Source: UBA964 sp037444685 (lineage in GTDB: Bacteria > Pseudomonadota > Gammaproteobacteria > Steroidobacterales > Steroidobacteraceae). From it: a DNA stretch of 64,000 bases. The notes under the pieces are model-generated. The model was not told where the DNA came from. It did no database searches and saw only the letters and a list, made by a program, of their open reading frames with translations. Where the stretch lies: assembly GCA_037444685.1 (NCBI GenBank), contig JBBILX010000001.1, positions 542,784-606,783 of the forward strand, read 5' to 3'. Shown in pieces: positions 45,801 to 53,898 of this stretch (positions are counted from its first letter, which is position 1; each line of letters opens with the position of its first letter). The position numbers were made by a program, and so were the translations under genes.

Positions 45801-45834
45801 GCGGGTTGCGGATGCCCCAGAGCGAGACGTTCAT
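42748..45834 (-). CDS. RND efflux pump, inner-membrane permease (HAE1-like)
   Basis: The 1028-aa protein starts with a typical RND first helix (MNVSLWGIRNPLPAALVFVV) and has LPDIALPQVRVTVNLSGATPSQLE. The proton-relay pair Asp399-Asp400 lies in ILVDDAIVEVENVARH. The second half repeats with GIATKNSILIVDYAI and ARPVIMTTIAMGAGMLPIALGLG. It pumps hydrophobic compounds or drugs out via the adaptor. The ATG overlaps the adaptor stop (ATGA). No outer-membrane TolC-like gene is adjacent, so the exit channel is encoded elsewhere. Confidence 0.95.
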   Translation of the reverse strand: MNVSLWGIRNPLPAALVFVVLCVLGIFGLRQLPISSLPDIALPQVRVTVNLSGATPSQLETDVTRRIEDAVASIAGIDKIRSTISEGTSVTSIEFELGRDLDEALDEVRDAVARIRPELPNDIDEPQIQRINLIGATLLAYVVQYDRLAPDELSWFVDDTVTKALFGVPGVGGVTRNGGVTREIRVNVRPDALQAYGVTAGAISSQLARLQVERPGGRAEQGGAEQSVRTVATVRTASELADYPIFLPDGRSVRLGALAAVEDGSALPRDAALLNGKPVVAVSITRTRGSSEVAVGKGVREALARLESEHPGLRFIEVASSVEQAEASYDASITMLWEGALLAVIVVWWFLRDWRATWISAIALPLSIMPTFAVMHWFGFSLNLLSLLALAVVIGILVDDAIVEVENVARHRAMGKTPMQAAIDASNEIGIAVIATSATLAAVFVPVAFLPGVTGKFFREFGWTAAAAVLFSLLVARLLTPMLAAYFMKGLPHSAADSPLMVWYLGWVRKAIEHRRLTVVLALVTFILSLALVPFIPKTFVPASDQRRVQLQVELPPGARLEDTIRASEEVRALLTRMPEIESVYTGVGTAKGGHGGGGVSLPEVRTASLTLQFRKDSKRSTQELEDEVRRRLRDVPGVRLSFTGGGPGSELQLVLAGKDVQQLAAAANALAAGIRTIPGIGSVSSSAALLRPEIVIQPDPARAADLGVSTVDIAEAARIATSGDIRQRLAKLNLAERQVPIRVQIDERALADRSVFSTLRVNGKNGPVPLSAVATISEGSGPSTIDRLDRERNITVTAELNGLPLNTVMRQVNRLEVMQKLPPGVRVLPTGDSEAFIELFVGFAFAMLTGVLSVYVVLLLLFNSVTQPLTILSAVPLAGGGAFGMLLLSGYALSVPSLIGLLLLTGIATKNSILIVDYAIIGERDLGLSRIDAIIDACRKRARPVIMTTIAMGAGMLPIALGLGPDGNFRAPLGLSVIGGLLTSTLLSLLVVPAVYLSVAHITDRIKAKRRSRTERSEPLPALSPRS

Positions 45835-46991
45835 GAGCGCGGCCTGCTGCTCGCCGTCCCGGCGGAGGGTGTCTCGGCAACCGCCGGATCGACGACCCGA
45901 ACGAGATCGCCGTCGCTGAGGAAGCCGGCGCCACGCACGACGATGCGCTCGCCGGGCTCGAGGCCCGCACGCACCGGCACCACATCGCCCTCGGGTCTGC
46001 CGGCCTCGATGCGGCGTTGCGCGACGCGCGATCCGTCACCGAGCACGAACACATAACTGTATCCGTCACGCACGACGACCGCCTCGCGCGGCAGCACCCA
46101 GGCTGGCTCGCGGCCGAGCTCGATCCTGCCCTCCGCAAACATGCCGGCGCGCAGCTGACCGGGGTCGGGCAGATCGGCGTAGACCAGCGCCGTGCGGGAA
46201 ACCTCGTCGAGGGCGGGCGAGATGGTGCGCACCGTGCCCATCACTTCCCGGCCATCCGCCCCCTTGACACGCACGGTGGCCCCGGGCCTGACGCGCACGA
46301 GATCGGCTTCGGCGAGTTCCGCGCGCCACTCGAGCCGGCCATCGCGGATCAGCCGCAGCAGCTCCGTTCCGGCAGAAACGATCTGCCCCGGCTGCACGCT
46401 GCGGGACGAGATCACCCCGGCGTGAGGCGCACGCAAGGTCGCGAAATCGAGCCTCAGTCGCGCCGCGTCACGTTCCGCCGCGGCGCTCTGCAGCTGCGCC
46501 TCGGCGCGGCTCAGATTCGAGCGCAGCTCATCGAGGTCGCTCTGCGAGATCAGCTGCTGCCGGAGCAGCGACTCGCCGCGCTCCGCGCTGGCGCGCGCGA
46601 GATCGAGGCTGGCCCGCGCCTGCGCATGACTCGCCTCGGCGCGCCGCAGGTCAACCTGCAGCGAGCGGGTGTCGAGCTGCAGCAGAGGTTGTCCGCGCTT
46701 GACTCGCGCGCCGACTTCCACGAGCACGCTCTCGACCCGGATCCCGCTGAGCTCGACACCGAGCGACATCTCCTGCCACGCAGCGATCGACCCCGAGGCG
46801 ACGATCGACTGGACGATCTCCCGGGACTGTGCCTGACCCGCCGTGACGGCCAGGCTCGCCGCGGGTTCGGGGATCGCGCCACCACCCCGCCCGCAAGCCG
46901 GCAGGAACAGCAGACAACCGGCCAGCGCCAACGACCCGAGCAGCCGGGCCGCAGCAGTCCTCGGGTCGTGAGTACAGCTCATCCAGGACAT
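45831..46991 (-). CDS. RND efflux periplasmic adaptor (membrane fusion protein)
   Basis: N-terminal lipoprotein signal ending in FLPACG, so probably lipid-anchored. The HlyD-type architecture is clear: lipoyl half VLVEVGARVKRGQPLLQLDTRSLQ, a long alpha-hairpin (residues ~100-165), second lipoyl half TLRAPHAGVISSRSVQPGQIVSAGTELL, then beta-barrel and membrane-proximal domains. ATG 46991 is taken as start; a second in-frame ATG lies nine bases on. It is first in an operon with the RND permease and is divergent from the hemolysin III-like gene. Confidence 0.92.
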   Translation of the reverse strand: MSWMSCTHDPRTAAARLLGSLALAGCLLFLPACGRGGGAIPEPAASLAVTAGQAQSREIVQSIVASGSIAAWQEMSLGVELSGIRVESVLVEVGARVKRGQPLLQLDTRSLQVDLRRAEASHAQARASLDLARASAERGESLLRQQLISQSDLDELRSNLSRAEAQLQSAAAERDAARLRLDFATLRAPHAGVISSRSVQPGQIVSAGTELLRLIRDGRLEWRAELAEADLVRVRPGATVRVKGADGREVMGTVRTISPALDEVSRTALVYADLPDPGQLRAGMFAEGRIELGREPAWVLPREAVVVRDGYSYVFVLGDGSRVAQRRIEAGRPEGDVVPVRAGLEPGERIVVRGAGFLSDGDLVRVVDPAVAETPSAGTASSRPRS

Positions 46992-47109
46992 CCGTGATGA
47001 CACTCCGTGAACATACGCAGGATTGAGGCATCCGGCCAGTCCGCAACATCCGCTGTCCACTGCATATTCGTGCCGACGCCGCCACCCCCTGCGACGTATG
47101 CTCACCGGC

Positions 47110-47766
47110 ATGGCGACTCCCCGCCCCGCTCACCTGCCGTACACGCCCGCGGAGGAGCGCTGGCATGTCGCATCCCACGCCGCGGGACTGGCGGCGACCG
47201 CACTGTCCATCCCTTGGCTGCTCTGGCAGGCTGCCTCGCACACGGGCGGCTGGCGGCTCGCCGGTGCCGTGACCTTCAGCGTCTCGGCGCTGCTGATGTT
47301 CGCGACATCGGTCACCTATCATCGCAGCCGAAGCGCGGAAGCGCGCCAGCGCTGGCGTCTGCTGGATCATGCGGCCATCTTCCTGCTCATCGCCGGCACC
47401 TACACGCCGTTCGCTGCGGGCGCGCTCGGCGGTCCGATGGGCTTCGGCCTGCTGGCCGTCGTCTGGACGATTGCTGTCGCGGGAATCGTCGCCAAGGTCC
47501 TGCTGGGCTTCCGTTACCCGCGCCTGTCGACGCTGCTGTACGTGCTGCTCGGCTGGGTCGGCATCGTGGCGATCGAGCCGCTGTACGCGGCACTGGATGC
47601 CGCAACCTTGTCCTGGGTGCTGGCCGGCGGCCTCTGCTACACGCTGGGCGTACCGTTTTACGTCTGGAAATCGCGACGGTATACCCATGCGATCTGGCAT
47701 GGCTTCGTGCTGGCCGGCGTCGCCTGCCACTTCATGGCGGTGCGCGGGCTCCTCGAGCCGCCGTGA
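47110..47766 (+). CDS. Hemolysin III / PAQR-like integral membrane protein
   Basis: Seven predicted membrane helices and the family motifs: SVTYHRSRSAEARQRWRLLDHAAIFLLIAGTYTPF, then FYVWKSRRYTHAIWHGFVLAGVACHFMAV, which bring together the conserved His and Asp residues that in PAQR proteins bind zinc in a hydrolase-like site. Possible starts are ATG 47098 and ATG 47110; no clear ribosome site separates them. Role in bacteria is poorly defined. Transcribed alone toward the tRNA gene. Confidence 0.87.
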   Translation: MATPRPAHLPYTPAEERWHVASHAAGLAATALSIPWLLWQAASHTGGWRLAGAVTFSVSALLMFATSVTYHRSRSAEARQRWRLLDHAAIFLLIAGTYTPFAAGALGGPMGFGLLAVVWTIAVAGIVAKVLLGFRYPRLSTLLYVLLGWVGIVAIEPLYAALDAATLSWVLAGGLCYTLGVPFYVWKSRRYTHAIWHGFVLAGVACHFMAVRGLLEPP

Positions 47767-47778
47767 GGCGTGCGCGGC

Positions 47779-47854
47779 TGGTAGGCCCTGCAGGGATCGA
47801 ACCTGCGACCAACTCCTTAAAAGGGAGCTGCTCTACCGACTGAGCTAAGGGCCC
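47779..47854 (-). tRNA. tRNA-Lys (anticodon TTT)
   Basis: The 76-base minus-strand sequence folds as a cloverleaf: acceptor GGGCCCT pairs with AGGGCCT (first pair G-T), D-arm GCTC...GAGC, anticodon arm CTCC-CTTTTAA-GGAG with anticodon TTT, T-arm GCAGG-TTCGATC-CCTGC, and an encoded CCA end (ACCA). It follows queC on the same strand, a common arrangement in gammaproteobacteria. Confidence 0.96.
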
Positions 47855-47896
47855 TTCCGCGAACCACCGGTCGAGGGCCGCGCATGATACCCGAGT

Positions 47897-48574
47897 TCAG
47901 GCGTAGCGCGTCGGATCGGAGATGCCGGCGGCAGCGAAGCCCTCGCGACGCAGCCGGCAGGCGTCGCAGCGGCGGCAGGCCCTGCCCGCCTCGTCGGCCT
48001 GATAGCAGGAGACGGTCAGAGCGAAATCCACGCCGAGCCGCAGCCCCTCGCGGATGATGGCCGCCTTCGACATCGCCAGCAGCGGCGCCTCGACGCGGAT
48101 CGGCCGACCCTCCATTCCGCAGCGTGTCGCCAAGGCCGCCAGCGACTCGAACGCGGCGATGAACTCGGGACGGCAATCGGGATAGCCCGAGTAATCGACC
48201 GCATTGACGCCGACGAAGATCGCCTCCGCGCCGAGCACCTCGGCCCAGCCGAGCGCGAGCGACAGCATCAGCGTATTGCGAGCCGGCACATAGGTGACAG
48301 GGATGCCGGCGGTCGGCGCCTCCGGCACGGCGATCCTCCGGTCGGTCAGCGCCGAACCGCCGATACCGGCCAGGTCGACGCCCATCACGCGATGCTCGCA
48401 GGCGCCGAGTGCCCGCGCGACGCGGGCGGCAGCGGCGAGCTCCGCGGAGTGCCGCTGTCCGTAATGAACGGAGAGCGCATGGGTCAGGAAACCGCGCTCG
48501 CGGGCGAGCGCCAGCACCGTGGCCGAATCGAGGCCACCGGACAGCAGCACGACGGCGAGCGCCTCCCGTCTCAT
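47897..48574 (-). CDS. queC: 7-cyano-7-deazaguanine synthase QueC
   Basis: Converts 7-carboxy-7-deazaguanine to preQ0 with ATP and ammonia. PP-loop SGGLDS at residues 12-17, the AVDYSGYPDCRPEF motif, and zinc ligands Cys190, Cys200, Cys203 and Cys206 are all present. Length 225 aa is normal. The ATG overlaps the queE stop, so the two are co-translated. Confidence 0.96.
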   Translation of the reverse strand: MRREALAVVLLSGGLDSATVLALARERGFLTHALSVHYGQRHSAELAAAARVARALGACEHRVMGVDLAGIGGSALTDRRIAVPEAPTAGIPVTYVPARNTLMLSLALGWAEVLGAEAIFVGVNAVDYSGYPDCRPEFIAAFESLAALATRCGMEGRPIRVEAPLLAMSKAAIIREGLRLGVDFALTVSCYQADEAGRACRRCDACRLRREGFAAAGISDPTRYA

Positions 48575-49236
48575 CGGCCCGGCACGTTGCCCCACAGGTA
48601 CTTGTGCAGCTGCACCTGCAGTCGCACCTTCAAGCGGTCGGCCAGGATCCAGTCGGCGAGCTGGCCGGCAGGCAGCTGCTCGTGACTCGGCGAGAACAGG
48701 ACGCCGCAGCGCGAATCGAGCCGGTGGCGTGCAACCTGATCGCGGCTCCACTCGTAATCGGCGCGATCGCAGATCACGAACTTGACCTGGTCGGCCGGTC
48801 GCAGGTGCTCGAGCTGATCGTAACGGTTGCGCGCGCACTCGCCCGACCCTGGCGTCTTGAGATCGACGACACGCACGACGCGCGCATCGATCGCATCGAT
48901 CGGCAGCGCCCCGCTCGTCTCGATCGAGACGCGGTGGCCCGCATCGCAGAGCGCCGTCATCAGCTTCAGCACCGGCTTCTGCGCGAGCGGCTCACCGCCG
49001 GTCACGCAGACGTAATGCGACCCCAGCGTGGCGACCTCGGCGAGAATCTCGTCGAGCGTCATGGCGAGGCCGCCGCTGAAGGCATAGGCCGTGTCGCAAT
49101 ACCGGCAGCGCAGCGGGCAGCCGGTCAGGCGCACGAACGTCGTCGGCATCCCGACGGTGTCGGCTTCGCCCTGTATCGAGCGGAAGATCTCGGTGATCCT
49201 GAGCCGAGCGGCCGATGCCTGGACCGGTGCCGACAT
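48571..49236 (-). CDS. queE: 7-carboxy-7-deazaguanine synthase QueE
   Basis: Radical SAM enzyme of queuosine precursor synthesis. The cluster motif C-x3-C-x2-C is at Cys40, Cys44 and Cys47 (CPLRCRYCDTAY), with IFRSIQGEADTVGMPTTFVRL before it and VTGGEPL after. Start ATG 49236 is one base after the cpoB stop. The operon link to tol-pal is common in this class. Confidence 0.95.
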   Translation of the reverse strand: MSAPVQASAARLRITEIFRSIQGEADTVGMPTTFVRLTGCPLRCRYCDTAYAFSGGLAMTLDEILAEVATLGSHYVCVTGGEPLAQKPVLKLMTALCDAGHRVSIETSGALPIDAIDARVVRVVDLKTPGSGECARNRYDQLEHLRPADQVKFVICDRADYEWSRDQVARHRLDSRCGVLFSPSHEQLPAGQLADWILADRLKVRLQVQLHKYLWGNVPGR

Positions 49237-49237
49237 C

Positions 49238-50026
49238 TCAGCCGCCGGCCGGTAGCCGACGCAGCCTCTCGGCGGCGAGCCGGGCGGCCTCGCTTCCGGG
49301 AAACTTCGCCACGACTTCCTCGAGCGTGCGTCGGCCCGCCGCGGTACGACGCAATTCGAGCTGGGCATAACCGAGCTTGAGCATCGCGTCGGCAGCCTTG
49401 CCGGAGTCTGGCCATTGCGTCGCGACCGCGCTGAACGCCGCGATCGCCTTCTCGTAATCGCGATTGACGTAGTGTGCCTCGCCGAGCCAGTACTGCGCAT
49501 TGTCGGCAAGATCGTGCGTCGGCCAGGCGCGCAGGAACGACTCGAAACCGGCGATGGCCTCGCCGTAGCGGGATTGCTTGAGCGCATCGAAAGTGCGCCC
49601 ATAGGCCTGCGGCGCCGCGTCGTCGGCGGCTGCGCCGGGAGCGCCCACGGTCGCACCGGATCCGCCGGCGGCGCCGGTCGCGCCACGACTCTCCAGTGCA
49701 GCGATCCGTCGGTCGAGATCGGCGTACAGATCGCGCTGCTGACGGCGTGTGGCCTGAACGGCGTTGTCGGCTTCCTCGGTCTGGCCCCGCAGGCTACGCA
49801 ACTCGGCCTGGAGTGCGTCGATGCGCTCAGAGAGTTCGATCAGGCTCTGGTTGTCGACGACGCGCTCGAGCCGACCGAGGCGGGTGTCGAGGTCGTTGAG
49901 ACGGATCTGTAGCGGATCCTCATCTGTGGGCAGCGCCGCGCAGCCAGTGGCGGCGATCGCCGCAGCGAGCGCAGTGGCGAGCCGACGCCGCCGCGTGATG
50001 CCGGATGACATGTTGCCGTCGTGCAT
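49238..50026 (-). CDS. cpoB: Tol-Pal system protein CpoB (YbgF)
   Basis: Periplasmic coordinator of the Tol complex and PBP1B. N-terminal export signal, a coiled-coil trimerisation segment (residues ~40-105), a Gly/Ala-rich linker, then TPR repeats (YGRTFDALKQSRYGEAIAGFESFL, NAQYWLGEAHYVNRDYEKAIAAFSAV). The signal ends in ATGC, a possible lipobox, which would be unusual for CpoB. Start ATG 50026 is nine bases after the pal stop; ATG 50011 is an alternative. Confidence 0.9.
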   Translation of the reverse strand: MHDGNMSSGITRRRRLATALAAAIAATGCAALPTDEDPLQIRLNDLDTRLGRLERVVDNQSLIELSERIDALQAELRSLRGQTEEADNAVQATRRQQRDLYADLDRRIAALESRGATGAAGGSGATVGAPGAAADDAAPQAYGRTFDALKQSRYGEAIAGFESFLRAWPTHDLADNAQYWLGEAHYVNRDYEKAIAAFSAVATQWPDSGKAADAMLKLGYAQLELRRTAAGRRTLEEVVAKFPGSEAARLAAERLRRLPAGG

Positions 50027-50034
50027 CGCGCCGC

Positions 50035-50583
50035 TCAGTTCAAATAGACGATCTCGACGCGGCGGTTCTGCGACCACGCCGCTTCATCATCACCGGACAC
50101 CGCCGGACGTTCCTCGCCAAAGCTGACGGTCGCGAGCTGGTTCTCGGCGACTCCCTGCAGCATCATCGCCCGGCGCACCGCCTGGGCACGCCGCTCGGCA
50201 AGGCCAATATTGTACTCGCGCGTGCCGCGCTCGTCGGTGTGGCCTTCGAGACGTACCCGGGTGACGGGATTGCCGCTCAGGTATGCGGCATGGGCCGCGA
50301 CGATCGCCGCGTCCTCATTTCGCAGTTCGGCCCGGTCGAAGTCGAAATAAACCACGCGACGCGACAACAGCCCGCCCTGTGGCCCGGCGACACCGGCGCC
50401 GTCGGCGCCACCGGCATCGAGACCCGTCGCGGTCGCGGCCTCGGCGGGTGCACCGGCACTCGTCGCACCCCCTACGACCTCGGTCGGCGCCGACTGCTGC
50501 TCTGTGGTCGCGGTTCGTTTGCTCGCGCAGCCCGCGAACGCGAGCGTGCAGACAAGGACGATCAGGATGCGGATAGCGGTCAT
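50035..50583 (-). CDS. pal: Peptidoglycan-associated lipoprotein Pal
   Basis: Outer-membrane lipoprotein with lipobox LAFAGC (Cys19). A ~55-residue Ala/Gly linker precedes the OmpA-like domain: VVYFDFDRAEL, then the peptidoglycan-binding RVRLEGHTDERGTREYNIGLAERRA. Length 182 aa is normal. It lies between tolB and cpoB as usual. Confidence 0.96.
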   Translation of the reverse strand: MTAIRILIVLVCTLAFAGCASKRTATTEQQSAPTEVVGGATSAGAPAEAATATGLDAGGADGAGVAGPQGGLLSRRVVYFDFDRAELRNEDAAIVAAHAAYLSGNPVTRVRLEGHTDERGTREYNIGLAERRAQAVRRAMMLQGVAENQLATVSFGEERPAVSGDDEAAWSQNRRVEIVYLN

Positions 50584-50608
50584 AGACTCTTCTCCGGTTC
50601 GATCGAGG

Positions 50609-51916
50609 TCAATTCAGGAACGGCCCCCACGCCGGATCGCGTACGTCACCGCTATCGGCCTTGAGTCGCCGTGTCGTCAAGCCATCGCTGGAGACCGTCG
50701 CGAGGACGCCCTGTCCGCGCTCGCGGCCCGCGTACATCAGCACGGCACCATTCGGCGCGAAGCTCGGCGATTCGTCGAACCCACCTCGTGACAGTACCGT
50801 CACGGCGCCGCTGTCGAGATCCTGCAGCGCGATCCGGTAGGCGCCGCGATCCAGCGTGACCATCGCGAGCCGCCGTCCATCCGGCGAAACGCGCGGCCGC
50901 GCATTGTAGCCGCTGCCGAAACTCACCCGTCGGGGCCGCTCGCCGGAGCCGAGCTGCACCCAATAGACCTGCGGGCCGCCGGCCCGGTCCGAGGTGAAGA
51001 ACAGCGCCGTGCCGTCGCGCGACCACTCGGGCTCGGTGTCGATCGCCGGATCATCCGTGATCCGCGTCAGCGCCTGCGTCGCGAGGTCGAGAGTGTAGAT
51101 GTCGAGGTTCCCACCGCTGCCAGAGAGCGTCAACGCGAGACGCCTGCCATCCGGCGAGAATGCCGGTGCCCCATTGATGCCGAGACGCGCCGACACTCGA
51201 CGCCTCTCGCCGGTGCGCACGCGCTGTACGTAAATGGCCGAGACGCGTCCCTCGAACGAGACGTAGGCCAACCACTCGCCGTCCGGCGACCACGCCGGCG
51301 ACATCAGTGGCTGGCGTGATTCGAGCACGACGCGGGCGCCCCCTCCATCGGCGTCGGCGACGATGAGCTGGTAGCGCTGCTGGGGCGGCTGACCATCGAC
51401 CGACACGTAGGCGATCCGGGTCGCGAAGGCGCCGCGCGTCCCGAGCACACGCTCGTAGACTCGGTCGCTGAGCCGGTGCGCGAGATGGCGCAGACCCGCA
51501 GTACTCGCCGTGCCGCCGAGGCGCTCGGCGAGCAGGGTCTGACCCGTCAGCACGTTGACGAGCGCGTAGTCGACCATGGCAGCCCCGTCCGCCGACTCGC
51601 GGACCCGCGCGACAACCACGTAGTCGACACGCTGCGCGCGCCAGTCCGCGCCGCTGATCGCCGAAACCTCTACCGGACGCTGGGGCATCCGTTCACGCGG
51701 CAACGGCGCGAACCGGCCACTGCCGCGCAGGTTGACCTCGACGACGGCCGCGAGATCGACGCCGAGTGGCCGGGCCGTCTCGAAAGGCACGACGGCGACC
51801 GGGACCGGGTCGCTCACTCCCGAGGTGACCTCGACCCGTAACTGGGCCTGCGCAACGCCGATTCCGCCGATGAGCAGCGCGAGCACTAGCAGCGAACGTG
51901 GCCAGCGATCAGTCAT
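50609..51916 (-). CDS. tolB: Tol-Pal system beta-propeller protein TolB
   Basis: Periplasmic protein with a signal peptide to about residue 24, an N-terminal alpha/beta domain, and a six-bladed WD40-like propeller with repeated SPDG motifs (MSPAWSPDGEWLAYVSFEG, GAPAFSPDGRRLALT, RPRVSPDGRRLAMVT). Binds Pal and TolA. The start overlaps the tolA end by eight bases. Confidence 0.95.
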   Translation of the reverse strand: MTDRWPRSLLVLALLIGGIGVAQAQLRVEVTSGVSDPVPVAVVPFETARPLGVDLAAVVEVNLRGSGRFAPLPRERMPQRPVEVSAISGADWRAQRVDYVVVARVRESADGAAMVDYALVNVLTGQTLLAERLGGTASTAGLRHLAHRLSDRVYERVLGTRGAFATRIAYVSVDGQPPQQRYQLIVADADGGGARVVLESRQPLMSPAWSPDGEWLAYVSFEGRVSAIYVQRVRTGERRRVSARLGINGAPAFSPDGRRLALTLSGSGGNLDIYTLDLATQALTRITDDPAIDTEPEWSRDGTALFFTSDRAGGPQVYWVQLGSGERPRRVSFGSGYNARPRVSPDGRRLAMVTLDRGAYRIALQDLDSGAVTVLSRGGFDESPSFAPNGAVLMYAGRERGQGVLATVSSDGLTTRRLKADSGDVRDPAWGPFLN

Positions 51917-52736
51917 GGGGTCGGAACCGTACCTCGATCGTGCGTTCGAAAAGCGTCGGGTCGGGCGGCTCTGGCAGCGGCGAAGCACGATACACCGCCG
52001 CTTCGATGGACTGGCGAACCGCCTCGTCGCCATTGCAGGCCGTGATGCGTACGCCTGTGACCTCGCCGCCCGGCAGTTGGTTCACGACGACCGTGCAGTC
52101 GAGCCCCGCGCGCGCCGAATCAGGACGATTCCATGCCCCTTCGATGCGCGCCCGGATTGCGGCCGCCCATGACGCGCCCTGGCCCGCTGCTCGGGCTCGA
52201 TTCGCATTCTCTTCGGCTGCCAACTGCCGCTGCAAGTCCGCCTCGCGCGCCGCGCGCAGCTTCGCCTCGGCCGCCGCCTGCTCGGCCGCGCGACGCTCGG
52301 CGGCAGCCTCCGCTTCCGCCTCCTTGGCTGCCGCGGCCTTGGCTGCCGCCTCCTTGGCCGCGGCAGCGCTTTGCGCCGCTGCCCTCTCTGCTGCTGCGGC
52401 CTGCTCCGCCGCTGCCCTCGCAGCCGCGCGCTCGACCCCGGGCTTCGGCGGCGCGGACCCGATCGGTGGCCTCGATGGTGGCTCGGGCGCAGGGACGCTC
52501 GGCTGCGCGGCCGGTGCGGGTTCCCGGGCGGTCGCCGTCGGTGGCGCACTCCGCAGGGTCGCCGCATCGACGACCACTGCCTCGATCGCGAGCGCCTGCG
52601 GCGGTGGGCGCGTTCGCCCGCTCCACCACGCAGCTGCCCCCAGCGCTGCGAGCACGGCGACGTGCAGCAGGATCGAGCGCGCAAACGGTCCGACCCGGCC
52701 GGCCGGCCGCTCGCCTGCGGGCGTCACGCCAGTCAT
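51909..52736 (-). CDS. tolA: Cell envelope integrity protein TolA
   Basis: One N-terminal membrane helix (ILLHVAVLAALGAAAWW), a Pro-rich stretch, then a long Ala/Glu/Lys/Arg-rich helix (residues ~100-185), and a C-terminal domain with ADLQRQLAAEENANRA, CTVVVNQLPGGEVTGVRITACNGDEAVRQSIEAAVYRASPLPEPPDP. This is the standard TolA layout, here 275 aa, shorter than in E. coli through the central helix. The start overlaps the tolR stop (ATGA). Confidence 0.94.
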   Translation of the reverse strand: MTGVTPAGERPAGRVGPFARSILLHVAVLAALGAAAWWSGRTRPPPQALAIEAVVVDAATLRSAPPTATAREPAPAAQPSVPAPEPPSRPPIGSAPPKPGVERAAARAAAEQAAAAERAAAQSAAAAKEAAAKAAAAKEAEAEAAAERRAAEQAAAEAKLRAAREADLQRQLAAEENANRARAAGQGASWAAAIRARIEGAWNRPDSARAGLDCTVVVNQLPGGEVTGVRITACNGDEAVRQSIEAAVYRASPLPEPPDPTLFERTIEVRFRPHD

Positions 52737-53200
52737 CGGGTTTGCGAACCGGGTTCGCGCGGTCCTGGTGGCACAGGCGACGTCTCCGTCAGGAACCCGA
52801 CCTTCGCGGCGCCGGCGGCCTGCAGCATCAGCATCGCGTCGACCACCCTTCCATAATCGACGCGGCGGTCGCCTTTGAGCAGCACCGGCGTTTCGGGCGA
52901 GCGCCGCAGCATCGCCGTGACCCGCGCCTGGGCGGTCGCACGGTCGAGTGGCGCCTCGGGATCGCTCCCGACGTTGAGGAACCAGCGACCCTTGGCGTCG
53001 ATCGACAGCACGAGCGGCGGACGGTCGGGTGAGACCACCTTGACCGGATCCGCGGGCGCGCGCGGCAGCTCGACATCGATGCCCTGCGTCAGCAGCGGTG
53101 CCGTCACCATGAAGATCACGAGCAGCACGAGCATCACGTCGATATATGGCACGACGTTGATCTCGCTGATCGGGCGGCGTCCGCGACTGACCTGGGCCAC
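52733..53200 (-). CDS. tolR: Tol-Pal energy-transducing protein TolR
   Basis: ExbD/TolR family: one membrane helix VVPYIDVMLVLLVIFMVTAPLL with the proton-path Asp at residue 21, then a periplasmic domain. The start is GTG 53200 with GAGG seven bases upstream, located after the tolQ stop. Works with TolQ to energise TolA. 155 aa, normal. Confidence 0.93.
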   Translation of the reverse strand: MAQVSRGRRPISEINVVPYIDVMLVLLVIFMVTAPLLTQGIDVELPRAPADPVKVVSPDRPPLVLSIDAKGRWFLNVGSDPEAPLDRATAQARVTAMLRRSPETPVLLKGDRRVDYGRVVDAMLMLQAAGAAKVGFLTETSPVPPGPREPGSQTR

Positions 53201-53208
53201 GTCGCGCC

Positions 53209-53898
53209 TCAGTCCGCGCCTGCGGCGCGCGCGGCATGCCGCTGAAGGATAGTTGAGAATTCCTCCATGAACGCGTCGTAGCGCTGCTCGAGCCTGCCGA
53301 CCTGATCGGCGAAGCGGTTGAAGGCGACTACCGCGGGAATGGCAGCGATGAGACCGATCGCCGTCGCGACCAGGGCCTCGGCAATGCCTGGCGCGACCGT
53401 CGCAAGCGTCGCCTGCTGTGCCGCGCCGAGACCGATGAACGCATGCATGATGCCCCAGACCGTCCCTAACAGGCCAACATAGGGGCTCGTCGACCCGATT
53501 GTCGCCAGCGTCGACAGACTCTGCTCGAGCCGCTCGATCTCCTTGATCTGCGCCGCCTTCATGGCCCGGCGCGCGCCCTCGAGCAGCGCGTCGGCCGCTG
53601 TGACGCCCCGCTGGTGAAGCCGCGCGAACTCCCGGAAGCCGGAGTGGAAGATCTGCTCGAGGCCCGGTTGCGCCCCCGAAGCGGCGATTCCCTGATAGAG
53701 CGCGCCGAGGTCCGAGCTCGACCAGAAGCGCGCCTCGAAGGACTCGACCGCTGCGCGGGTCGCACCGAGGAGACGCCGCTTCTGGAAGATCAGCGCCCAC
53801 GAATAGACAGATGCCGCGAGCAGCGCGAGCATCACCAGCTGCACGACGAGCGTCGCGTCGGCGATCAGCTGCAGAACCGACAACTGCTCGCCGCTCAT
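53209..53898 (-). CDS. tolQ: Tol-Pal proton channel protein TolQ
   Basis: ExbB/TolQ family with three membrane helices: residues ~15-37, then about 130-155 (TIGSTSPYVGLLGTVWGIMHAFIGLG) and 165-190 (VAPGIAEALVATAIGLIAAIPAVVAFNRF). 229 aa, normal. The ATG overlaps the ybgC stop. Confidence 0.95.
   Translation of the reverse strand: MSGEQLSVLQLIADATLVVQLVMLALLAASVYSWALIFQKRRLLGATRAAVESFEARFWSSSDLGALYQGIAASGAQPGLEQIFHSGFREFARLHQRGVTAADALLEGARRAMKAAQIKEIERLEQSLSTLATIGSTSPYVGLLGTVWGIMHAFIGLGAAQQATLATVAPGIAEALVATAIGLIAAIPAVVAFNRFADQVGRLEQRYDAFMEEFSTILQRHAARAAGAD

Noticed and set aside
44050..46056. 668-codon open frame on the plus strand opposite the RND permease
   Set aside because: It is antisense to a well-conserved RND gene, rich in Arg/His/Gln without any domain; long antisense frames are expected at this GC content.
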